From positions 1-64,000 of the forward strand of contig JAXGGA010005806.1 of NCBI GenBank assembly GCA_038373865.1: a stretch of DNA of 64,000 bases, read 5' to 3'. The stretch is from Uloborus plumipes (taxonomy: Eukaryota > Arthropoda > Arachnida > Araneae > Uloboridae). This document shows positions 22,280 to 32,900 of the stretch, one piece after another. Numbering within the stretch: the first letter of the stretch is position 1; every line of letters begins with the position of its first letter. Both the position numbers and the translations under genes were made by a program. A model generated the notes under the pieces. That model made no database searches, had not been told where the DNA came from, and was given only the letters and a program-made list of their open reading frames with translations.

Positions 22280-23662
22280 GTTATTTTTAAGAAGGGGACC
22301 TAAGAGGTCTCAGAGAGAATTTCACCATCCCTTCCGGAAATTTAGCCCCTGAATATGCACTTTCAGGGACTTGCTGATACGCTTTAGCAAAACTGATATA
22401 GTAATTAGTGCTATTTCTGGACATCTGCAAAGTATATCTTATTTAGTAAAGTCAATATTTACCTAACCTCTTATTTAGTAAACATGCTTTGAAACACATT
22501 GATATTTTGTGCATGTGTTGTATGTTTATTATAAATAGAAACCAGGGTTGGGTTTTTGAAGTTGAAAAATGGTTTTTGACATGACGTGTCAAAAACTAGT
22601 TAAATACTTGCATAAGGTGCTAATTTATTTAAGTCTACAATTTCGAAAGAACCAGAAGAGGAATTTTCCTTTCTTTGACCATCATAATTGAGAGCTTTTA
22701 CTGATTCCCAACTCAGATAGCAAATGCTCAGTCTAGAGAAGCACTTCAGGATTACTATACTTTGCCGTGAGTATTAGACCTGATGAAGGAAAATATCAGG
22801 GATAATTTCTTTCAGCGAAATAATGCTGATTTGTCCCCACCGTCTGTTTCAAAGAAAAAGGCTTTTAAGTGAATTTAAGTTTATGGGTAGGTGTAATAAC
22901 ATATAGTAATTCTTTGACCATCATGTGGAAGGGCTTGGAAAATCAACATTTCAAAAAGTAAAGTTTAGATTCATTGAAATATTTAGTTGCTAAGAATTGA
23001 AAGATGATTGCAGCCCCATAATTTTCTTCATCCTTCCCTCTAAATACTGAATATTTTGAAGTTGAATATTTAAAGATATATTTAAAAGATGTTTTAGTAA
23101 TAGGTTATTAAATAAATATTCAACAAAACACTTAAGTTAAATATTATATCCCAAAATACAGCTTTAAACATATAATGTATGTTAAAATTAAATTATTAAA
23201 ATGTAACTTTAACTACATTTTAATAAATTCAGAAAGGTCATTTTATTTTAAAAACATTTATAGAACTATATACGTTACAAAAATCTTGACAACATAATAG
23301 AATTTTCCTTACAAGAATGGGATGATTGTGGTTAGAACATGCCATTGGTCAAGATTCAAATTTAAGAAATGAACTATACAACATTCAATTAACACATAAA
23401 ATATAGAAAATTTAACTATAGGAGGGAACCTATAAATAAAAGAATTTTTAATTCACTGGAAACTTCAGCACTGTGGGGGAAAAAAATTACAACTTTCTCA
23501 TACTTCTGATTTTAAACTGCAGTAGAATCTCAGAATAAAGAAAATTCATATTCCATTAGTTAAAAAGTTACAAATTACATGTATATAATTTATCACTTAT
23601 AACAGATGAATGGTAAAACAATACTGATAAAACAATGTAACAGTTTACTATGATCAACAATG
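22280..23662. other. Probable proximal 3'UTR and downstream region of the FoxN gene
   Basis: AT-rich, no coding frame. The first - strand AATAAA below the FoxN stop is the complement of TTTATT at 23242-23247, which would give a 3'UTR of about 420 nt. A hAT-like start, CAGGGTTGGGTTTTTG, lies at 22542 without a partner. Confidence 0.4.
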
Positions 23663-23923
23663 TCATGCATCACAAGTGGTGCCTTGTTCTGTGCCAGATA
23701 ATGAGGGATGGGGCAGTAATCGTTTAGCACTCCCATCAGAAGAGGCACGCTGGGCACACTTGTAAATATAATTAGCTTGAATATAGGATCTTTGAGAGGA
23801 CGGAGCAGATTCTAAAGATGAGTCATCATCCATAGCTTCTGAATGTTTTGGTGATAAAGGATTAATTGGGCTATCACTCATAAAGTGAAGCCTATCTTCA
23901 CACAAATTTTCCCATATACCTTT
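23663..23923 (-). CDS. FoxN terminal exon
   Basis: The acceptor TTTTTTGCTTTCAG precedes AAAGGTATATGG, read [14 protein letters not shown] in phase 0 after ...LDLQ. The rest is a Ser/Pro/Asp-rich tail ([26 protein letters not shown]) ending CDA and TGA at 23665-23663. The GIW.NL...L motif fits the C-terminal activation segment of FoxN1/4. The tail is shorter than in vertebrate FoxN4. Confidence 0.85.
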   Translation of the reverse strand, partial: KGIWENLCEDRLHFMSDSPINPLSPKHSEAMDDDSSLESAPSSQRSYIQANYIYKCAQRASSDGSAKRLLPHPSLSGTEQGTTCDA

Positions 23924-26900
23924 CTGAAAGCAAAAAAGAACAACTATAAGATCTGATGAAATGCTGAATACAAAATGAAAAGTATTAAACATAGACTGTG
24001 TACAATAGGGTGCATCGAAAAAAACTTTTTTTCGAAATTCAATTTACTAAGTTGATAAAAAGTTGCCCCTACCTACCCACATATTTCACAAAAAATTTGT
24101 CTAATCAGAAATTGTTTAGGTGTTCCGTACGAGGCCGTACGTTTGAATTTCTTCAAAAATATTATTTTTTTCTATTTTTTTTTTTTAATATTAAGAATAA
24201 ATGTTAAAAATAATTCAAGTTGAAAAATGTACACAGCAAAGTCGGGGGACAAAGTTGATTTGAAAAAAAGTATATTAAACAACACTTAGATCTCCCATTT
24301 TTTCTAAAAACTTAAGTAATTTTCACCAAAACTAGCATTTTACAAGGCCTTGCGGCTTGGTTAGAAACTTGTTTATGAATGTGGAATCTAACTGAATTAA
24401 CCCTTGAAACTGGGAATCATCTGTGATTTATGTGGAGTAAAAAGTAAAATATAAACTATAAACAGAATCTAAGCCCCTCGTCACACAGTGCCCGCGTTCT
24501 ATCGGGGGCCCCGTGATGGTAAACGAAATACAGCTCTGCTAGCGTAGCTGCTATAGGATTGTAGAAGAACATATATCTTTGGTTGAGGAAACAGACTCGA
24601 AATATTTCGGACATGGTGCTCCAGGGAAAGAAATTGTAGCCTTTATAGCTTTAGTTTCATGATTTATGGGAAAAAAAATTCTATTGATAAAGAACATAAA
24701 AGTTATCGGTTGTGATGGCACATCAATTAACACTGGAAAATCGAATGGTGCTATTAGACTTCCAGAAAAGTCTTTAGAACCCTCACTACAAACCGTGGTA
24801 TGTTTTCTTTATTAAATGAATTACCACTTAGAAAGTTAACGGTGGCTCTTGATAGGCCGACTACTGAACAAAATTCTTTTAGTTGACCTATTGGAGAATT
24901 CTTACAATATTGTTAAGATCTACCAGTCATGAACTTTAAGATAATAGATTGCGTTTTACCAGAAGTTGATGTCAAAGAATTGAGTCAAAAATACTTATGG
25001 GATGTGTCTAAAGCTGTAATGTCTGGCAAATGTTCTCAAAATTTAGCAGAAAGGAACCCTGCAAGCTTTTCCTAAGCAAGATGGCCTAGGATAGCAAACA
25101 GTTTTGAGGCTATACATTGCAACTAGTGATCCAAGTTCAGAGTTAAGTAAACTTTCAGAATTTATAATAAAGGTTTATGCTCTCTGCATTTTTACAATCG
25201 AATCTCAGCATAAAATTATTCATGCATACAAGCATTTTTTAAGATCATAGATTGCAGCAAGTATTTGGATACAAATCTCCAGAATGTTATCCATTCCATA
25301 TTGTATAGAAGTAATCTTGCATGGGAAAAGCTTGCAGGGTTCCTTTCTCCTAAATTTTGAGAACATTTGCCAGACATCAGCTTTAGACAAATCCCATAAG
25401 TTTTTTTGACTCAATTCTTTGACAACAATTTCTGGTAAAACGCGTTCTGTTTTCTTACAAGTTCATGACTGGTAGATCTCGGCAATATTGTAAGAATTCT
25501 CCAATAGGTCAACTAAAAGAATTTTGTCCAGTAGTCGGCCTATCAAGAGCCACCGTTAACTTTCTAAGTGGTAATTCATTAAATGAAGAAAACATACCAC
25601 GGCTTGTAGTGGGGGTTCTAAAGACTTTTCTGAAAGTCTAATAGCACCATTCGATTTTCCAGAGTTAACTGATGTGTCATCCCAACCGATAGCTTTTATG
25701 TTCTTTATCAATAGAACTTTTTTTCCATAAATCATGAAACCGAATCTTCAAACGCTAATTTCTTTCCCTGGGCCATTTAATGGAGCACCATGTCCGAAAT
25801 ATTTCGAGTCTGTTTCCTCAACGAATGATATATGTTCTTCTACAATCCTATAGCAGCTACGCTAGTGGAGCTGTATTTCGTTTACCATCACGGGGGTCCC
25901 TATAGAACACGGGCACTGTGTGAAGAGGGGCTTTGATTCTGTTCATAGTTTATATTATTTTACTTTTTACTCCACATAAATTACAGATGATTCCCAGTTT
26001 CAAGTGCTAATTCAGTTCGATTCCACATTCATAAACAAGTTTCTAACTAAGCTGCATGCCCTTGTAAAATGCTAGTTTTGGTGAAAATTACGTAAGTTTA
26101 GAATAAATGTGGGAGATCTAAATGTTGTTTAATATCCTTTTTTTAGGGATGGACCGGATATCCGGTAACTATCCGGTATCCGGCCTATCCGGCTGATATT
26201 TTAAGTATCCGGTACTTCCGGATATCCGATCCGGCTGACAGCACCGGATACGGATATCCGGAAGATTTTTGCAGGATATCCGGCTTAGTATCCGGTATTG
26301 ATGTGGGGAATATCCGGAATTGATGTGAGGGTTATCCGGTATGATGTGAGGACCTAATTAAATATTTTCTTTTTTATAAAAATCTTAGTTAAAAATTTCA
26401 TTGTTTGATAAACCTTTTAGATGATGTAATTACTTTTCATCTTTCCTTTTTACCAATTTTTGCTTCTAAAACAAAAATTGTGTTATTCCTCCGACTGTGT
26501 ACTGGACATGGAAGCATTCTGCATATTTGATTTTTCACAATTGCCAGATAAAATATGATTGTATTCAGCTTTTCAAAAATATTTTAGTTAAAATATTTAG
26601 AAAGAAAAGGCTACAAACCTTCAAGGATTAATGTGCGACAAAAGTTTGAAAAAAACTTACGATCATATCGTTAGTTCATAAAAATTAATCGCAGTAGCTT
26701 TTAATATAAATTCTCAAATTATTTTATTTATTGAATTCTTTTATTTTTAGTTTTTGTGCTTCTAACAAAAATTGCGATCTATTAACACCCAATGATGTTG
26801 TAATTAGATATTTTTTACTTTGCCACTATTATTGCTTTATTATAATTGAAAATAACATACACTAAATAACCTATCTAACATTGACGAAAGTTTTCTTTTA

Positions 26901-29900
26901 GATAATGAAAACATCTGTCCCCATGAATCGTCGCAACTTAAAACCATGCTTTTTTTTTTTTTGAAAGAGTTTAAATGTGTGTAAAGAAATTTTGAATTTT
27001 GCACTTTGTTTCGTTCTTTCTTTTTGTAATACCTTCCTTTCAGAAAAGATATTTCTCTGCTATTAGAATCTTTTCACGTCTGTCACGCCGCTCCGTAACT
27101 CCTCGAGAACATGTTGAGCATGACCCTCAATAACATTCAATCGAGTTTCGATAACTCAAAGCTTTATAAACTCAAATATACCTTCATTTCAAAGTTTTCA
27201 TTTGGTCCCAAATTCTTGAAAAGACGGTAGGAACTGCTTGTAACTCGAACTATCAATAACTCTAAGTTTTTAGCCGGTCCCTTGGGACTATGAGCTATTG
27301 AGACTTGACTGTATTTAAGATGTTAATTTGCATCATTAGAAAGTGTATTTTGTCTTTTAGAATTTAAGTAAAACTTTAAGTTAATTATTTAGATATAAGT
27401 TTATTAATTTATTTTTTAAAGTGAACATGTTTAGAATAATTTTAAATAATAATGATAATATATCGGTCATTTCAGCGAAAATGGTACAAATCAGTCCCGA
27501 TACTTCAGAATTTTGGGAATTAATTTTAATGTTTACCACCAATTAATTATATTTTTTTTATTTGTTCTCCATCTAATTGTGTGTAACCAAGTATTACTTA
27601 TTTAGGCATAAGCCATTTATAAAGGACCCCCCCCCCCAAAAAAAAAAAAAAAAATTCTTTGGCAAAAGAAGGAAAAAATGATCTGCCCCAGCTTCAAATT
27701 GCTAGGACTTAAAATGCAATTTAAGATTAAGCTGAAATGCAACAACAAAATCATTTGCAATGCACAGCACAAAAAATGCTTCTGACACCCTTTCTGCTGA
27801 TTTTTATGTATGTAAACAAAAAAATCTTGGAAAAACACCTATTTATCTTTGTTCCTAGATTTTTTTTATGTTTCAAACTGTCCACTCTGTTACAAGCCTT
27901 TCAGAAATAAAATAAGCAATCGCATTCAATGTGATATTTTTTTTAATAAGTACAAGTAATGTATCTGCTTTGATTACTTTGATACATTGAATTATATAAT
28001 CAGTAACTAAGATAAGCCTAAAATTCTTTGCTGATGATAGTTAATTTGCACTGTGGGATGTCCACTCTGTTACAGTCGCATTAATAGTGCAAAAAATATT
28101 TTTTCTTGAAATTGCAGACAGAATTAGTTTTAGGATGCTTAGTTCATTTTATACTTGTTCTGTAATTAACTTTTCTTTACGATTAGAAATATATTTTTCA
28201 AACCTCATTTGTCTCCTCTGTTACCAAGGGTGTCAATGATTTAAATCAATTGATTTAAATGAGTGATTTAAATCGTGATTTAAATCAATTGATTTTTTGA
28301 AAAAAATCATTGATTTAAATCACTTTTTATTTTAATCCTTAAAAAATTATCTTGTACAATCCCAATTTCATTATTTTTACCATTTTCTTTTAGAGCTTTG
28401 ATTTCCATCTAATAAATGGAAGTAATCCTACTCATCCCCCCTCCACAGATGCTGGAAGGTTGCAGTCCAAATAATATGTATGCAACAAATAGTGCTATTT
28501 GTTGCCTAATATGTGACATAAAGAAAATACATGCAGGTGCAGGGCAGGTGTGACAGAGTGAATGTGTGTGATATACTTTCAGGGAAAGAAAAACAAAAAC
28601 AACCAAACAGAATATGAATTTTCTATGCCTTGATTAGCAAATGGGGGCGGGGGGGCGGCAGTCTTTATTGTGGCTGAAATGGAACATATTCCAGCTTTAC
28701 AAACAACACCAAGATAGTCTAGAATGGAGTGGTAGGGTACAATGTAGTGAGAATTTCGGGTTGAACTTCCTGCCCCATTCTGATTTTATCTAGCTAGCAG
28801 ACAGATTATTTTCAGATTGACTCCAACACTATTTCTGGTTTCTCACTGGTGAAGCTTTACTTCAAAGTGTTTTGTATTTTAAAAACTTGAAGGTAAGTTG
28901 TTCATTAATAAAATTAATTATAACTGAAGTTTCTAATTTTTTATAAAAACACAAAAACATCCGTTTAAAGTCGAAAAAAATCTGATTTCACATACACAAC
29001 ATCCGATTTTTTATAACTTTTAAAACAATCATTGATTTTTTACACCCTGTCTCCACACAAGTGGTCGAACTATCAAAACCTTAATGAATGACTCATATAT
29101 ACAAGCCATTTACACTTTATTATGCACAAATAAACAGAGAATAATTTTTAAAACAATGATTAGTTGACGAAAATTACTTCATTTGATAAACTTAACTCGA
29201 CAATTTCAGACATGATTTGTACCATTTTGGCTGGAATAACCCATAAATATAACATTTGCATCTCGGAATGTATCTTTATTTTTTCAAAATGAAGTTGAAT
29301 TTCGAGGTGATCGTTTAAGAATTAGTTTATTAATTTGTTTTTAAAAAAGTGAATATGTTTAGCATGACCCTTAATGTATTTAAAATGATAATTTGCCACT
29401 TTTAAGAATGTGTATCTTAATTTTTTGGAACTAAAGTAAAATTTCAAGTTGATTATTTAAGTAAAGTTTACTCATTTGTTTTTTAAAAAGTGAACAACTT
29501 TAGCATACCTCTTAAAAGTATATTTAAACTGCTGATTTGAATTTTCAGAAAACATGTTCCTTTGTTTTTTGGAGTTATATAAAATTTTTAACTGATTATT
29601 TGAGTATAATAACTTTATTATTATTATTATTATTATTTAACACACTGGTCCTGTTTTAATATTTTCTTCTTTAACTTGTATGTTAGAAAAATTACATGCA
29701 TATTATTCTTTAAAAAAAAGAATTTCAAAGCAAAATTTTGCTTTATATTATTGCAAAATTAGAAATAAGAAAATGTGTTACTGTGTAATGAAGTTTAAAT
29801 TCATAAAATTCTAATAAAATATGTATCAATTTGAAAAAAAAGAAAAAAACGTTTATCTGAGAGTTTTTTTTCCTTTTTTCTTTCTTTGTTTCTTTCTTTT

Positions 29901-32900
29901 TTTTTAAAAATATTGGTGAAATATTTAATAACTGTATCATTTACGTAGAAACCTATTGAAATGATATTGAAAAAGAAAAGCTTTAAAATTTAAACTAAGA
30001 ATAATTAAAAGTTTAAACTTGGAGTATATACAGAAATATTTAATTCAATCTTTTAAAGTTTCGTCTATTTTGATAAAAATCCATAATTTAGAAAGAAATC
30101 ACAATATGCTAGTGTTTCATTTCATATGTAGCGCTACTCCTGTACAAATAAAATAGAGGCTTTAAAAATTAATTTAAATATAGTACCAGGGGACCGAGCC
30201 GCTCGGTAAAGAAAGAGGTTTGTAAACTTGTGTTTTTTGCTAAAATGCGAAGTATTTGTTTAGATTGCGAAGTGCTTGTTGCAATTACGCATTTAAAACA
30301 GCCGTAATTTGTTTTAAAAACACAACCTTATTTAATCCATGCTCACCATAAAATCACACGCAATTTCGTTTCATTTGGCGCCGAAGACGCGAAAGGTGTT
30401 GATGAGAATGGATGCATAGTCCCTGTTCTCCAGTACGCATTTTGTTCCAGTTGGTTTTGACTTTCATTTTACTTCACACTTTAAGGTTCCCCCCGTACAT
30501 ACCACAACTCGTGGTTTAACCGGGATGGGGCCCTGAAGAGCGCTTTGTTCATTTTTGAACCAGGCCCTAGGGCCGAGCAAACCCTTGGCCCAGCATCCCC
30601 AGGAGGTATCGTTTCACTTGGAGGATTTTATGACCACGAACATTTTTAACGTCCCTCAGCCATCATTAATGAAGACGGTGGATCTTTTATCGGCTGGGCT
30701 TCCTCTATATGATCGGCCCGGGACCCTCCGGTTACGAGTCCGACGACTAACCGATCGGACTACCGCGGCCCACACCCAATTCTAACTTTATTTTGATTGA
30801 TCTTCTTTAAATTTCAAAAACAATAATAATTCTAACGTGTTGCCAAAACTCATTTGAAAAATACCATAAAAATTTAAATTTACGCTGATGTGATTAAATA
30901 TGAAATCCATTGTTATAATAAAACGTGGTTTCTGTGAACAGTAACAATAAGAGTAATCATAAAGAAAATAGCGAAAGAAAGCTCGCCAAACTTTTAATGA
31001 AGGCACAAAAAAACGCGTTTTTACAGAAAAAACGCAGATGTAGATGAACTCAAAAAACAAAACTTTATCTAAATACAAAATTTTATCAAAATCGTTAGAG
31101 CCGTTTTCGAGATCCGAAATATATATATACCAGAATTGCTCGTTTAAAGATATTAGATAGATGTAATTTTGCTTCGAAACTTAATATTTTAAGAAAATTG
31201 AGTTTCATATTTATTGATTTTTTACCTGAAATATCTTTACTAAACACTCTTGAGAGGGAAAAAAATATTTTAAAACTAACTATAACACTTTTATACTCAA
31301 TTTTGAAATCGTACTTGAAAAGTAAAGTAATCTAATTTTTATAATTCAATAGATGTCGATGGACAATCACCACTGCTTTTATCCCATGGCTTTTGAAAAA
31401 ATGAAACAGCCTGTTATCTAGTGAAGTCTTGCTTTAACATTTCAAAAACAGTAACAATTTAACGTTGCCAAATACCATAAAATTTAAACTCGCGCTGATA
31501 TGATTAAATATGAAATCCAATTGTTATAACAAAACATGGTCGCCACGGAAACAGTAACAATTGATAATAATCATAAAGAAAATGGCGATGAAGAAAGCGT
31601 CTCAAACTTACTCAATGAAGGCACAAAAAACGGGTTTTTTTGCGAAAACTGGCGTTTTTACAGAAAAAACGCCGACGTAGATGAACTCAGAAACCAAAAC
31701 TCCATCTAAATACCAAGTTTTATCGAAATCGTTAGAGCCGTTTTCGAGATCCGAAAAATAAATAAATAAATAAATAAATAAATAAATATATATATATATA
31801 TACAAGAATTGCTCGTTTAAAGATATTAGATTTAACATGTTCTGAAAGAAATTATGCGAGAAACAATATGATTTATTGTTTTGAAGCTGCATTATATAAA
31901 AATAAGCGAACATGCAATGTAATTGTAATGCCGGATATCCGCAGGATATCCGGCCGGATATCTGGTATCCGGCGTGTGATGAGCCACCGGATATCCGATA
32001 TCCGGCAAAATCACTATCCGGTCCATCCCTACTTTTTTTCAAATCCAATTTTGTCCCCCGACTTTGCTATTTACATTTTTCAACTTGAATTATTTTTAAC
32101 ATTTATTCTTAATATTAAAAAAAAAATAGAAAAAAATAATATTTTTGAAGAAATTCACAAACTTCAGGCCTCGTGCGGAACACCTAAACAATTTCTGATT
32201 AGACTGAAATTTTTGGTGGAATATGTGGGTAGGTAGGGGCAACTTTTTATCAACTTAGTAAATTGAATTTCGAAAAAAAGTTTTTTTCGATACACCAACC
32301 CACAGTTCACACTTGCAGGATTCTCATAATACTTTTTCAAAAATTTTAGGGGCAATTCAAGATTTCCTTCAAAAACAAAGAGGCAGCATGACCATACTTC
32401 ATTACATAACTGACTAACCAAACTGAAAATACATTTTATCTTTTATAGCATTAATTATAATTTGTGATCCTAATAGTTTCAGAATGTTTGGGAGCAGAGA
32501 AATTGCCGTTTTGGAGCAGACAAATGAGATTTTGGAGCAGCTCCATAAATATCCAATTATTGGTCCAATAAATCAATTACTGGACAAAAATTTGACACTG
32601 TGTAACAAATATCCTTAAGAATTTCACTGGAAATTATTTTTTACATTTGTAATGCTTCTAGTAATTTTTAAGTAGCAAAGCAGTACATTAAAATACTCTC
32701 CATTCTTGATTAGAAAGCAATAACAGACAAAAACATAATTTAACAAAGTCATTGACATTTTCTTAGTAATAAAACTTAATACTAATATCTTTAAAAACAT
32801 GATTTGAAACTAATCAGTTACAATGATAATTATTGGGAGGGGGGGGGGACAACCCCAACATTTAGACACTTAATTTGTTTCAAGTAATTCCCCTGATTAC

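Larger units (their letters stand above)
27312..29640. repeat. About 140-155-bp tandem repeat, split by an insertion
   Basis: Blocks containing AAGTTTATTAATTTG, AAAGTGAACATGTTTAG and GTGTAT-TTTTTGGA recur at 27312-27440, 29310-29465, 29466-29600 and partly to 29613. A TIR-bounded segment (about 27470-29240) separates the first unit from the others. The array ends in a (TTA)n tract at 29614-29637. Confidence 0.6.
26145..32030. mobile_element. 5.9-kb element with CCGGATATCCGG-rich ends and an 8-9 bp TSD
   Basis: Left AGGGATGGACCGGATATCC and right GGATAGTGATT...ATCCGGTCCATCCCT are inverted termini. Clusters of GGATATCC/CCGGATA motifs fill about 150 bp at the left (26150-26345) and 100 bp at the right (31930-32025). 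Flanks are CCTTTTTTT (26136-26144) and ACTTTTTTT (32031-32039). The other arm of the host palindrome has the uninterrupted sequence TATACTTTTTTT, proving the insertion. No transposase ORF is present. Inside are a tandem array, two nested elements, a SINE copy and two retroposon-like tails. Probably hAT-like; the TSD length is ambiguous. Confidence 0.85.
24009..32296. mobile_element. Inverted-duplication (foldback) element with transposase remnants, split by a 5.9-kb insertion
   Basis: From GGTGCATCGAAAAAAAC (24009) the sequence runs to about 25083. It then returns inverted from 25312 to 26144 and, after the 26145-32030 insertion, from 32031 to 32296, ending ...CGATACACC. Without the insertion this is a palindrome of about 2.4 kb with arms near 1.1 kb and a 228-nt centre. 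The arms encode remnants of a transposase-like protein, broken by stops: [20 protein letters not shown], then [20 protein letters not shown], then [13 protein letters not shown]. From memory this matches a widespread unclassified arthropod transposon protein. It lies in the last FoxN intron. No TSD was found. Confidence 0.8.

Noticed and set aside
30555..30785. 76-codon ORF with Arg-rich end
   Set aside because: Antisense translation of the SINE copy; the GC-rich tRNA-like part makes it look coding.
31608..32236. 146- and 122-codon ORFs on opposite strands with GYRISG and ISGRISGI repeats
   Set aside because: Translations of the CCGGATATCC terminal motif clusters and of simple repeats.
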